Positions 46,101 to 56,812 are shown, counted from the first letter of the stretch. The stretch: DNA of 64,000 nucleotides from Hemileia vastatrix (GCA_030280995.1 JASXTE010000015.1:124001-188000); one strand, 5' to 3'. Notes: a model not told the origin generated them from the letters alone. Made by a program: numbers and translations.

Positions 46101-46784
46101 GGTCTTGAATTTGCATATAATAGCACTGTTCATTCTGTCACTGAGAAAAAGCCTTTTGAGCTTTGTTTAGGTTATGTCCCACATACTCCTGCTCAGATTC
46201 TCAAGAATAAATTACCTAAGTTGGAACTACACCCTGGTGTAAAATCTTTCATGCAAATGCAACAGCTATGCAGAAAACATGCTCAGAGCTGTATTGGTAA
46301 AGCATTTGAATATGAAAATAAAAGATGGGATAAATCCCATAAAGAATACACATTTAACAAGGGTGATGAAGTGTTGATCTCTACTGTCCATTTCAATTTA
46401 CAAGGTAACAACAAATTAAAAGATCCTTTTGTAGGACCATTTGTTGTTAAAAGAATGGTTGGTTATAATGCAGTAGAAGTTGTATTGTATTCTCCTTATG
46501 ATAGGAAACATCCTGTTTTTCCCATTTCTTTGCTTAAGCCTTATACTTCCAACAGTGACTTATTTCCCAAAAGAAGAGGAAGACCTAAGAAAAACCCTCA
46601 GGAAGTCACAGAAACAGCAGAAATTGATAAAATTCTCAATGATAGAATTATCACTTCTGAAAGAGGTACTGAATATTTATTGAGATATAAGAACAAATCA
46701 TCTGAACATTATGCATGGATACCTGGAAAGGAGATTTCAAATCTTCCTATTCTGTTGAAAAAGTACAAAAAGAAAAAATCTTAG
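43105..46784 (+). pseudogene. Gypsy-B3 pol: protease, RT, RNase H, integrase, chromodomain
   Basis: The first part (43,105-45,450, 781 codons counted from an internal Met; the frame is open upstream) has the protease DSG at residues 58-60, RT with YIDD at about residues 414-417, and RNase H motifs (LYTDASFIGLGAAL, QLECLAVVWALEKI, TDCSAVKSLL). A 1-bp deletion at about 45,396 moves the frame. Integrase then runs 45,462-46,784 with HHCC (CHDDILAGHFDLEK to ESCDSCQKSK), catalytic Asp in NMDFVTGLPV, Asp in SDRDPKFTS and Glu in DGLAERMIQTLED. It ends in a basic linker (RRGRPKKNPQEV) and a chromodomain (YAWIPGKEISNLPILLKKYK). This is the most complete pol of the B family here, broken only by the frameshift, plus the stop in gag. 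Confidence 0.92.
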
Positions 46785-46817
46785 CATTTTTTTTATTGTT
46801 TTTTTAGAGTGAGGGAG

Positions 46818-48075
46818 TGTCAGCCAGGCTATTCCAGGAGCCCAGTAAATGATATGTTAACTTATGGGACCTGAAAGAGGGCATAAATAATTGCATTTGA
46901 TGTATATAAACTAATATTTTATTGCATAATAAAACTATATAAGTATCTTATTAAATATAAGTGTTATATTAATTTTATTGTTATATATATTATTTATACA
47001 TTTAAATTAAGCATAATATATTTTATATTCTACAAATAATGGCGCATTTTTATGTATTTAATAATTATAAATTTATATTTAATTAATTAAAAACATATAT
47101 TATGATTATAAGTGTAAAATTGACTTATAATATAATTAAATTAATTATTTAAATTTATATATTAAATAAAATTTTTCATATAATATTAAACAATAATTAA
47201 TGGCGCTTCTTTTGATCCTTAATTGTGTCAGGAAGAAAATCAAATAAATTATAATACTTATTTTATAAAATAGTATTATAAATTCTCAAATTAAATTAAT
47301 AAATTGTTTCAGTTAAACTAGTTATTAAATTACATAGTGAAAACAATTAATAAATATTAATTTACACTGAATTAAAATAATTGCATACCTTTTTACGTCA
47401 AAACATGTTATTTGTTTCACTTAGAAATGCTGAAAACAGATTGTAATACTTGTTTTGATTTGTTTTTCCCATAGTTCTTAGATCACAGGGTTGTTTAGTT
47501 ACTCATTATTTTGTATTAACTGATTTGGGAAATTTGGGATGGGAATTTTACATTCTTAATTGGGATTCTTATTATTTTTTGTATAATTTTCTCTTAATTA
47601 CTATGTTACAGATGTCTTCTTTTATCTTCTTGTTTTACTTCATTACTATTTTGTATATAGTCACTTGTAGCGCTTCAGAGAACCCATTGCCTATAAAAGC
47701 GCCTTGGATAATCCCCTGTAGAAGCATCACTTACTATACACTCAACAAATTTGAATATATTTTTATATTACGTTTATATAATTTTTTATTAGTATCAATA
47801 TTCTAATTTAAATTCTATATAACTACTAAAAGGTTGCCTTAAGTCTAATAGTGATCATAGTGTTTTCCGCGCAGAGCCCTTACCATTAAAATAATATTGT
47901 TATTTAATAAAAACTTCATTGTTGTCTCATTTCTCAAGAAATTAGTCGTTTCTCCTCTTCAATAAATTTAATAATCTCTTATATTTTATTTCTTTTATTT
48001 TCTCAAAACCCTTTCTCCTTGTCCTCCTCCATTTCTCCCCATTTTCCTTACCTTCTTCTAGACGACTGACCGACA
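46818..48075 (+). repeat. Gypsy-B3 3' LTR
   Basis: Same length as the 5' LTR (1,258 bp). TATA box at 47,692-47,699. The LTR is followed by the CAAAG duplication at 48,076-48,080. Confidence 0.93.
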
Positions 48076-48080
48076 CAAAG

Positions 48081-48344
48081 AGTGGGCACAGAAATTCCTT
48101 GAATCCTAAAAATACACAACTCCTATACTTTTATTCTCTTCATTTACTTATATCAAATAGAAATCTACATTTTAATATTTTAAAAATTTTGAAGAAGAGG
48201 GGAAATAAATTTTAATAAATACTAGTATGAATTTTTTTTTAATTAATTGTGAAATATAGTATTTCAATTGAATTTGAAAATTATATGTCTAAGTAAAGTC
48301 TTTGTAACATCATTTTTAAGATTTATGCACCTTCTTTAAATATT
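48081..48344. other. T-inner interior between Gypsy-B3 and Harbinger
   Basis: 264 bp of AT-rich DNA that belongs to T-inner. No gene or repeat seen. The ATT at 48,342-48,344 is the target duplication of the Harbinger element. Confidence 0.6.
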
Positions 48345-48473
48345 AGGGGGTATCAATGTTCAGGGATCCGCAATTAGGGATCAGGAATTTTTTTCCCGGG
48401 ATCAGACATTATTAATTGCAGGAGATTCTTATCCACTATCCCCAGGGCTAGTGGATAAAGAATCCACGATAAT

Positions 48474-49294
48474 TGTCAGCCAGGCTACTAGACTTACCCA
48501 GTGAAATAATTAATTATTTACTGGATGAAGCCGCACCTTATCATCTTTAATTATTATTTAATTATCATTTAGTTACATTAAAATTAGTTATAAATTAACT
48601 AGTTACAGAATGTTTAAATTAAATTAATTAATTAAATAAATAAGTAAAATTATAATTATAATTTTGTCCCTTATATTTTTTCTCTAACACCGTGCTCATT
48701 TGACAGGTTGGGAAAAAATAAAACTTGATATTTAAAAATTAAACTACAAAGATAAAGTAAGATTTAAATATTCAAATAATATTAAATATATACAAAAAAA
48801 AATCAAATTTCTTATTTAGGATTGACATTCACAGTAAATATTAAAAATATTGATGTATTTCTGACATACTCTGTAAATACATCTTCTTGACGCCTTCTTT
48901 TTGGAATAACTTTATTATTTGAAATACTCTTTCTGGAATGTTCTTTTTCTCTCTCTCTTCCTACTGTTTTTAGAATTTGATTTCCGTGCTTTGTCTCTCC
49001 TTTGCCTATAAAAGGCCTCTCTTTTTGTTGTCTTTTAATCATTCTATTTTACCAACTCATTTATTATAATAACTACAACAAAACTTATTTCTTATATTTT
49101 ATATCTTTAGTACTTACAACAAACGTAATTCTAATAAATAACTTATATAAAATATTTAAATCTACCTCTTATTTTGAGTAAAAGAAATCATACTTGATTG
49201 AGAAATACATACCTAACTTTTGAGAGTCAAATAATCCTTAAAATCTTGATATTACACCGTACCAAAGCTTCTAGACCAAAAGTGACCTTTGACA
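48474..49294 (+). repeat. Gypsy-C 5' LTR
   Basis: LTR with TATA box TATAAAAG at 49,007-49,014, followed by GCCTCTC. An antisense 76-codon frame is present in both LTRs only because they are copies. Confidence 0.9.
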
Positions 49295-50112
49295 ATTGGG
49301 ATCCTTTCCGAAATATCGACAGCGCAACGTTACTTGAGGCATAATCGAGGGTACCATCGGCGTACAAGCACCTGTAAAGGACGAGTGGAGGCGAGAAAAC
49401 GACGAACGTCATACGTCATGTGATAAAAGTTTTTTGCTGCGAACGGGAATCGAACCGCGCTCCAAAACTTAATTTCATATACTGACTAAAGATCGTATAT
49501 ATCGTGGTAATTATTGTGATTACTATTTGTGGGTTACTCTTCACTCTTCATTTGCTACCTATTTCCTTTTACTCAGCACTCTGTAAGTGGCATTAATTTG
49601 CTCATTTTGCAGGGGGAGGTGTCTGGTAATTGGAATTTATTTTTATTATTATATTTTTTTTTTATTTTTCCTGGATGACCATAAAAGAGCAATAACTGTT
49701 CTTAGTCCCAGAGGTAATAAAATAATTATATATTAATATTAATTATTATCATTTTTCAGTTGACAATTGTCCTGATTAATTTGAATTTTAATTGTTCCAG
49801 TTGACAAACTGTCCTGACAATAATATTTTTTATTAAATAAAATAATTATTATAATTTTTCAGTTGACATTTGTCCTGATTAATTAATTGTTCCAGTTGAA
49901 AAATTGTCCTGACAATTATATTTTTTTTAATAAATAATTAACATTTCATTACTTCAGTTGACTTTGAGTCCTGGTAATCCAATAAATCTTTTTCAGTAAT
50001 AAAATTCATATTTAAATTACTTCAGTTGACATTAAGTCCTGGTAGTTAGTTAATCAGTTAAAATAATTTTATTAATAAAGATTCATATTTTGATTATTTC
50101 AGTTGACAATTG
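49295..50112 (+). other. Gypsy-C leader with repeated GTTGAC...GTCCTG motif
   Basis: After the primer-binding candidate comes a T-arm-complement-like element, GGGAATCGAACC, at 49,445-49,456. From 49,757 a motif CAGTTGAC-(4-6 nt)-GTCCTG recurs at 49,757, 49,798, 49,860, 49,893, 49,955, 50,023 and, cut by the deletion, 50,100. At about 50,107 the leader joins protease/RT-region sequence directly (GACAATTGGATCC), so gag and the protease active site are missing. Leaders of LTR elements often carry packaging signals; that role here is inference. Confidence 0.72.
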
Positions 50113-50250
50113 GATCCTTCAAACCAATGTTTCACAATGGGGTTGAATGGGAAGAGAAAATTTAGAATTTCCTCCCCTAAAAAATTATTAAAACCAGAAT
50201 TGAACACATGTAATTCTGTGGTTCAATATAAAGGAAGATCTACAAAATAA

Positions 50251-53202
50251 ATGCATGCCCTTATGTCTGAAATTGACAATGCCTCTTTTGGAGAACAACT
50301 TTCTGGTGAGGATAAAGATTCCATCATTAACTTGATAAAATCTTTTCCTATGGCCTTTGCTCATGGATCACATGAACTGGGATTAGTTAAAGAGGAAATG
50401 AAACTTTCATTGTCTTGCCCATTAACTGATATACCACCTAGTTTAAAGAAGAAGCCTTATCCTGCTTCTCCCACAAAGAGAAAAGATATTGAAGATAATA
50501 TCTCTACCCTTTTAAAAATGAATATTATTGAAAAGGTAGTTGAAACACCTAAATATTGTGTTATCTCACCTGTCCTAATTTCTTATGAGAAAGATAAAGC
50601 CAGGTTATGTGGTGATTATAGAGCACTAAATACTTATACTGTTGATGATATCTATCCTTTACCTAGAATCAGCTCTATACATGCTACTTTACAGGGTGCT
50701 AAATATATCAGCTGTTTGGATGGTAATAAGGGATATCACCAGGTACCTGTTGAGAAAAATTCTCAGAACTTTCTGATGATTGCCACTCATATGGGTATTT
50801 ATAAGTATATTAGGATGCCATTTGGCCCTAAAAATGCCCCTTCTGTTTTCCAAAAAGTAATGGATAACACACTCCATCAAGAGATAATTGAAGGTTGGCT
50901 GATGGTTTATATTGATGATATCATTATATTCTCAAAAACATTTGAGGACCATCTTAAACACCTGTGTAAAGTATTCCAGAAAATGGATGAAATAAATATG
51001 ACACTTGCTTTGAAGAAATGTAAATTTGGTTTCCATTCTTTAAAAGTTCTTGGTCATGTTGTTTCAGGCTTACAGATATGTGTTGACCAGAACAAAGTGG
51101 CAGCCATACAACAGGTGAAAGCTCCTACAACAGTGAGAGAGCTCCAAAGTTTTTTGGGAATGTGTGGATACTATAGACAGTATATTAAAAATTACCAAGT
51201 CATAGCTTTACCCCTTACCCAATTAACTAGAAAGGATGTTGCTTTTGTCTGGAATAGTGAAAGACAAAGAGCCTTTGACACTATGAAACACTGTTTGATG
51301 TCAGCACCAATTCTTGCTTTACCTGACTTTGATCAACCATTTGTTTTGTACACTGATGCCAGTTTTATTGGTCTTGGTGCTGCCCTCCATCAAAAACAAG
51401 TGATGAATGATAAAGTATCAGAAGTAGTAATTTGTTATATTTCAAGAACCTTGAGAAATAGTGAATTGAAATATGGTGCCACTCAGCTTGAATGTTTAGC
51501 CATAGTGTGGGCTCTAGAAAAGCTACATTATTACCTAGATGACCAGAAATTTGAACTTGTCACTGACTGCAGTGCAGTTAAATCCCTTTTAAACTTGAAA
51601 ACACCTAATAGACATATGTTTAGATGGCAGCTGGCTGTTCAAGAATACAGAGGGAGAATGACAATTATTCACAGAGCTGGTATTGGTCACTCAAATGTGG
51701 ATATGTTATCAAGGTTACCCTTACCAAATGATGACTCAAATCCTGCTTATGATCCTGAGGATGAAATTATCCATATCCATGGGATATATGTGGTTGATAT
51801 GGAGGAAGAGCTATTACAGCTTTTTCTGGAATCATATGATAAGGACACTGACTTGAAAAAGTTATGCACCATATTAAATGATCCAAAGAATGCTTCAATA
51901 CAAGCATTAATTAAAACCCTTCCACCAAAGTACCAAAAAGGTTTGGAAAAAGGTAAATTTTCAATTGATGAAGGATATCTATATTATAGAAGAAAGTTGA
52001 GTAATGTTATTGTTATTCCTCCTTCTATGAAAGAAATCATCTTGAAAATTTGTCATGATGACATATTAGCTGGACATTTTGATCTTGACAAAACAATGAT
52101 CAGAATTAAGAACACTTCTTGGTGGGCTAATATGTCTGAGGACACAAAATTATATGTTGAATCCTGTGACTCATGCCAAAAATCAAAAAGATTAACTGGT
52201 AAAAGAGCAGGATTAATGCAACATATTGAACCTCCTGATGCTCCATGGCAAATAATAAACATGGATTTTGTAACAGGATTACCTATTTCTGGTAAAGACA
52301 GTTATAACTCTTGTTGGGTTATTGTGGACAGATTCACAAAAATGTGTAAATTTATCCCTACCCACAAGGATGTTTCCACTAAAGAATTAGCTTTCTTATG
52401 GTGGTCTCATATGTTTAATACTGCTGGTTTTCCTAAAGCCATAATCTCTGACAGAGACCCTAAATTTACTTCTGAATTTTGGATGTCTCTGATGGATGTT
52501 TGTGGTTGTGATCTGAAACTTTCTACTGCCCATCACCCTCAGACTGATGGTTTAGCTGAAAGAATGATTCAGACTTTAGAGGACATGATAAGAAGATATT
52601 GTGCCTTTGGCCTTGAGTATAAAGATTATGACAGATTCACTCATGATTGGGTTACCTTACTTCCTGGGTTAGAATTCGCTTATAATAGCACTGTTCATTC
52701 TGTTACTCAAAGAAAGCCTTTTGAGCTCTGGCTTGGATATGTTCCTAATACTCCTGCCCAAATTCTCAATAACAAAATACCTAAATTGGATATACATCCT
52801 GGTGTAAAATCTTTTCTTCAAATGCAACAACTATGTAGAAATCATGCTCAAAAATGTATTGAAAAATCATTTGAATATGAGAAGAAAAGATGGGACAAAT
52901 CCCATAAAGAATATACTTTTAAAAAGGGTGATGAAGTGTTGATTTCTACAGTCCACTTCAACTTACAAGGTAATAACAAATTAAAAGATCCATTTGTTGG
53001 TCCTTTTGTTGTCAGAAGAATGATTGGAGATAATGCAGTTGAAGTTATTCTGTATTCCCCATATGACAGAAAACATCCTGTTTTTCCAATATCTCTTTTG
53101 AAACCTTACACATCCAATAGTGATTTATTTCCAAAAAGAGGGGTAGACCAAAGAAAACCCCAAATGAAATCACTGAGACAGCAGAAATTGAAAAAATTTT
53201 AA
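50251..53202 (+). CDS. Gypsy-C RT-RNase H-integrase polyprotein (N-terminally truncated)
   Basis: An uninterrupted frame of 983 codons from ATG at 50,251, directly after a TAA; upstream in-frame sequence from about 50,113 is homologous to the protease-RT linker. RT has CGDYRALNTYTVDDIYPLPR and catalytic YIDD at residues 220-223. RNase H has LYTDASFIGLGAAL, LECLAIVWALEKL and TDCSAVKSLL. Integrase has HHCC (CHDDILAGHFDLDK to ESCDSCQKSK) and a DD35E triad at D672, D734 and E770. A 1-bp deletion near 53,145 ends the frame in an altered tail (RGVDQRKPQ). The chromodomain (DSWIPGKEISNLPTLLKKYK) remains readable in the next register to a TAG at 53,346-53,348. With gag and protease missing, activity would need proteins from another copy. 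Confidence 0.92.
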   Translation: MHALMSEIDNASFGEQLSGEDKDSIINLIKSFPMAFAHGSHELGLVKEEMKLSLSCPLTDIPPSLKKKPYPASPTKRKDIEDNISTLLKMNIIEKVVETPKYCVISPVLISYEKDKARLCGDYRALNTYTVDDIYPLPRISSIHATLQGAKYISCLDGNKGYHQVPVEKNSQNFLMIATHMGIYKYIRMPFGPKNAPSVFQKVMDNTLHQEIIEGWLMVYIDDIIIFSKTFEDHLKHLCKVFQKMDEINMTLALKKCKFGFHSLKVLGHVVSGLQICVDQNKVAAIQQVKAPTTVRELQSFLGMCGYYRQYIKNYQVIALPLTQLTRKDVAFVWNSERQRAFDTMKHCLMSAPILALPDFDQPFVLYTDASFIGLGAALHQKQVMNDKVSEVVICYISRTLRNSELKYGATQLECLAIVWALEKLHYYLDDQKFELVTDCSAVKSLLNLKTPNRHMFRWQLAVQEYRGRMTIIHRAGIGHSNVDMLSRLPLPNDDSNPAYDPEDEIIHIHGIYVVDMEEELLQLFLESYDKDTDLKKLCTILNDPKNASIQALIKTLPPKYQKGLEKGKFSIDEGYLYYRRKLSNVIVIPPSMKEIILKICHDDILAGHFDLDKTMIRIKNTSWWANMSEDTKLYVESCDSCQKSKRLTGKRAGLMQHIEPPDAPWQIINMDFVTGLPISGKDSYNSCWVIVDRFTKMCKFIPTHKDVSTKELAFLWWSHMFNTAGFPKAIISDRDPKFTSEFWMSLMDVCGCDLKLSTAHHPQTDGLAERMIQTLEDMIRRYCAFGLEYKDYDRFTHDWVTLLPGLEFAYNSTVHSVTQRKPFELWLGYVPNTPAQILNNKIPKLDIHPGVKSFLQMQQLCRNHAQKCIEKSFEYEKKRWDKSHKEYTFKKGDEVLISTVHFNLQGNNKLKDPFVGPFVVRRMIGDNAVEVILYSPYDRKHPVFPISLLKPYTSNSDLFPKRGVDQRKPQMKSLRQQKLKKF

Positions 53203-53384
53203 ATGACAGAATAGTCACTGCTGAGAAAGGTACAAAATACTTATTGAGATTCAAGAATAAATCATCTGAATATGATTCTTGGATACCTGGGAAGGAGATA
53301 TCTAATCTTCCTACTCTACTAAAAAAATATAAGAAGAAAAAATCATAGCATTTTATTATTATTTTTTTTTTTAGAGTGAGGGAG

Positions 53385-54204
53385 TGTCAGCCAGGCTACT
53401 AGACTTACCCAGTGAAATAATTAATTATTTACTGGATGAAGCCGCACCTTATCATCTTTAATTATTATTTAATTATCATTTAGTTACATTAAAATTAGTT
53501 ATAAATTAACTAGTTACAGAATGTTAAAATTAAATTAATTAATTAAATAAATAAGTAAAATTATAATTATAATTTTGTCCCTTATATTTTTTCTCTAACA
53601 CCGTGCTCATTTGACAGGTTGGGAAAAAATAAAACTTTATATTTAAAAATTAAACTACAAAGATAAAATAAGATTTAAATATTCAAATAATATTAAATAT
53701 ATACAAAAAAAATCAAATTTCTTATTTAGGATTGACATTTACAGTAAATATTAAAAATATTGATGTATTTCTGACATACTCTGTAAATACATCTTCTTGA
53801 TGCCTTCTTTTTGGAATAACTTTATTATTTGAAATACTCTTTCTGGAATGTTCTTTTTCTCTCTCTCTTCCTACTGTTTTTAGAATTTGATTTCCATGCT
53901 TTGTCTCTCCTTTGCCTATAAAAGGCCTCTCTTTTTGTTGTCTTTTAATCATTCTATTTTACCAACTCATTTATTATAATAACTACAACAAAACTTATTT
54001 CTTATATTTTATATCTTTAGTACTTACAACAAACGTAATTCTAATCTATAACTTATGTAAAATATTTAAATCTACCTCTTATTTTGATTAAAAGAAATCA
54101 TACTTGATTGAGAAATACGTACCTAACTTTTGAGAGTCAAATAATCCTTAAAATCTTGATATTACACCGTACCAAAGCTTCTAGACCAAAAGTGACCTTT
54201 GACA
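53385..54204 (+). repeat. Gypsy-C 3' LTR
   Basis: 820-bp LTR preceded by the purine tract AGAGTGAGGGAG. TATA box at 53,917-53,924. Followed by ATAAT (54,205-54,209), after which Harbinger DNA resumes. Confidence 0.9.
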
Positions 54205-54459
54205 ATAATGCATTATCCCGCCTCTTATACCCCAATTTCCATTCCTAATTCCTGATCCCAAACTCATCTCATCCATGATAGATTTGCAAGAAAGTCACAT
54301 GACTCATAACTGCTGATGCCATTCTTAAGTCTTTCCTCACTCTATGCTACTTAATTTTGGTGGTGAACACTTAAGTTTTTTTTCTATCTGCACACCCCAA
54401 CTGTACATTTGGTGGTGAATTCCCACTTCCCTCATCAAATAACCCTTCCACCGGCAACA

Positions 54460-55722
54460 ATGAAACACCTCTCTACTAGGAAGCTACTTCACTCAACAAT
54501 GAATGCTATTACTTTTCTTTTAGTTCTTTACTATAAATCTGACTCTGATTTGGAAGATGCTTTAGCTTATATGTGTTTTCTTTCAAAAAAGTGTTACATC
54601 ATCACCAGGGGGCCAAATCTTTATCATGATCCCCGATATGATCTGGCCTCCATTCTCAACATTCCTCATTTAAACTTCACCCAAATTTTTAGAATGTCTC
54701 CCAATTCTTTCTTCAAACTTTATCAACTCATCTCCAATCATCCTATCTTTCATAAAAATTCCCATAACAAACAGCGTAATCCTGCCATCCAACTTGCTGT
54801 TGCACTATGTTGCTTTGGCTCAAATGGAAAAAGTGCTGCTGTAAGACGTTTGGATAATCTCTTTAACATAGGATATGGTACTGTGATATTATACACCAAG
54901 CACTTTATAATTGCTATCCTTTCCCTCGAGTCTCAAACACTTGCTTGGCCAACTCCCGAACAGTGACTTGAATTCTCTCAAGTAATGCATGCTGAAGGTT
55001 TCCCTGGCTGTGTAGGATTTGTTGATGGCACAACTATACCTTTGAGTCAAAAGCCTGCTCATGATGGCAACCATTATTTTGATCGCAAAAAAAGGTTTCT
55101 TCAAAATGTTCTCCAATTTTACATCCTTCATAAAATAACTTTTTATCTTCTTTCTAGATACTCTATTGCTGTTCAACTTGTATGCAATGTTAATAAAAAA
55201 TTTATTGCTTTTCATAGTGGCTGCCCTGGCTCATGTAATGACTCTTCCGTCTTCCAAAGAATGAGGATTTCTCAAACCCCTTACTTATACTTTGACAAAT
55301 CTCAGTACCTCCTTTCAGACTCATCATATGCAAGTGGAAAGTACATTATACCTGCTTTCCATGGTGCAAGTTTAGAAAGTGACCCCAAAACTGCCTTTAA
55401 TTATCACCTTTCCCAATCAAGAGTAGGAATTGAACATGCTATAGGTATTTTAAAGGGATGATTTTCTAGTCTTTGGGAGCTCAGAATCCAATTTCAAAAA
55501 GTATTGGAGATCAAAACTGCAAATCATTGGATCATGACTTGAATTATACTCCACAATATCCTAGCTGATTTAAAGGATGAGTGGAATGATCTTTATGAAG
55601 AAGAGAATCCTGAACCAGAACCGGATCTCCCCTCCCTTGAATCACAAAACATTCATTCAACCGGCATATGCTCTGTCATTATGCCTATTACTCTCCTACA
55701 TTTCTCTTCACCACCCTTTTAA
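54460..55722 (+). pseudogene. HARBI1-like DDE transposase, inactivated by three TGA codons
   Basis: One frame from ATG 54,460 to TAA 55,720-55,722, with TGA at 54,964, 55,459 and 55,540. The N-terminal half contains a helical region typical of PIF/Harbinger transposases (FTQIFRMSPNSFFKLYQLI, IQLAVALCCFGSNG). The DDE domain follows: Asp in FPGCVGFVDGTTIPL, then GNHYFDRKK, second Asp in HSGCPGSCNDSSVF and Glu in SRVGIEHAIGILKG. A 63-bp intron (GTTTCT to TTTCTAG, 55,095-55,157) sits between DRKK and RYSIAVQLV; its length is a multiple of three, so it reads through as an insertion in the raw frame. The C-terminus (NDLYEEENPEPEPD) is acidic. Two of the TGAs lie where Arg (CGA) would fit. Family role: cut-and-paste transposition with 3-bp duplications. 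Confidence 0.9.
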
Positions 55723-56160
55723 ATTATTTTTTTGTACTCTCCAAATGTCTTCTTTGTGTACTTTATTCACTTGGTTTGGTATTTTGGTTTGTTACTTATT
55801 CATTTTTATTTTGAATTTACGGTGAATATCTTTTTTTTGGATGGCTCATTGGTTTTCTTTCACCAGCTCAACATGAAATTGCATATTTTATCAGTGATTT
55901 TTTTTTCATTCATCACTCATATCCTTTTCATCCTCTCCTCAAACATCACTCAAATATTTTGGTTACTTTTATTTTCTCAGCTTATCTCACCAGGTAAGTC
56001 TTTTTTTTTTCTTGTTTTTTATTTGCTAATCATGAATTTTTTTATTTTTCTTTTTTTTGTTTTTTTTTTTGTTTTTTCTTTTTGTAAGTCCTTTTTTTTA
56101 TTTTCAAGGTTAGACTAATTTTTTTTTCTCTTTTTTCTCTTTTTTTTCTTTTTTTTTCTC
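55723..56160. other. T-rich stretch in Harbinger, no gene
   Basis: T-rich DNA with long T runs. The open frames at 55,577-56,118 are Phe/Leu-rich low-complexity translations without an initiating context or domain. Confidence 0.55.
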
Positions 56161-56812
56161 TCCTTCACCCTCTTTAGCTGCCTCATTTCACCCCTTTTCC
56201 TCTCTCTTTACCTGCCTCAAGTCACTCCTTCTCCCCTCTCTTTACCTTCCTCAAGTCCCCCTTATTTCACCCTCTTTACCTGTCCCAAATCCCCCCTTTC
56301 CCCCCTCTATAGGTGCCTCATGACCCCCCCTTCCCCTCTCTTTAGGCGCCTCATGACCCCCCCTTCCCCTCTCTTTAGGTGCCTCAACCCTCCCCCCTTC
56401 TCCTCTCTTTAGCCGCCTAAAAACCCCCCTTCTCCTATCTTTAGCCGCCTCAAAACCCCCCTTCCCCCCCTTCCACTCCCCTTAATCAGCCTCCACCCCC
56501 CCTCCTTCTTAACAAACAATTGTTGCTGATTGTTTGTTAAGAAGGAGGGGGGGCTAGAGGCGGTTTAAGGGGAGGGGACCTAAAAGGGGGGGCTTTGAGG
56601 CAGCTAAAGAGGGGGGGGAAAGGGGGGGGGGATTGGGACATATAAAGAGGGATAAAGGGGGGGGTTTGGGGGTGTTTTGAGGCAATTAAGGAGGGGGTTT
56701 CAGGGGGATTTTGAGGCAGGCAAGGAGGGGATTTGAGGGGGGTTTTGAGGCAAGGAAGGAGGGATTTTATAGGGGATTTCAGAGAAATAAAGGGGGGGAA
56801 AGAGGACTTTTA
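56161..56812. repeat. Large pyrimidine/purine inverted repeat with a perfect hairpin centre
   Basis: From 56,161 to 56,520 the + strand is almost only C and T, in ~30-bp units (GCCTCATGA, C-run, TTCCCCTCTCTTTAGG). From 56,529 to 56,812 it is almost only A and G, with the mirror units (TTGAGGC, CTAAAGAGG, G-run). At the centre a 24-nt arm ending CTTCTTAACAAACAAT is exactly complementary to the arm starting ATTGTTTGTTAAGAAG, with the 8-nt loop TGTTGCTG at 56,521-56,528. Beyond it pairing continues imperfectly. Such sequence can form cruciform or triplex structures; any function is inference. Confidence 0.85.

Larger units (their letters stand above)
38689..48075 (+). mobile_element. Gypsy-B3, full-length chromovirus-like LTR element
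   Basis: Both LTRs measure 1,258 bp (38,689-39,946 and 46,818-48,075), begin TGTCAGCCAGGCTATTCCAG and end GACCAACA or GACCGACA. CAAAG flanks the element at 38,684-38,688 and 48,076-48,080. A primer-binding candidate (TGGGGACCTTTCCG, 39,949-39,962) sits 2 nt after the LTR, and the purine tract AGAGTGAGGGAG precedes the 3' LTR. The LTRs are nearly identical by eye, so this is one of the youngest insertions. Only three coding lesions were found (two 1-bp deletions, one nonsense). Confidence 0.95.
48474..54204 (+). mobile_element. Gypsy-C, gag-less chromovirus-like LTR element
   Basis: LTRs are 48,474-49,294 (821 bp) and 53,385-54,204 (820 bp). Both begin TGTCAGCCAGGCTACTAGAC and end CCTTTGACA. 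ATAAT flanks the element (48,469-48,473 and 54,205-54,209). The LTRs differ at about a dozen sites by eye. The primer-binding candidate TGGGATCCTTTCCG (49,297-49,310) lies 2 nt after the LTR, as in B2 and B3. The internal region has lost gag and protease, but RT to integrase is open. The LTR start and proteins are related to the B family, but the LTR body differs, so this is a sister family. Confidence 0.93.

Noticed and set aside
48812..49042. 76-codon antisense ORF, repeated at 53,722-53,952
   Set aside because: It occurs twice only because it lies in the two LTRs of Gypsy-C; no domain. The 93-codon frame in both B3 LTRs (39,396 and 47,525) is rejected for the same reason.
49445..49530. tRNA gene on the minus strand in the Gypsy-C leader
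   Set aside because: A T-arm-like sequence is present, but no matching acceptor stem, D-arm or anticodon arm could be built.
54460..55722. TGA recoding (selenocysteine or altered code) in the transposase
   Set aside because: Other elements in the window use TGA as well as TAA and TAG as disabling stops, and nothing else suggests recoding; nonsense mutation is simpler.
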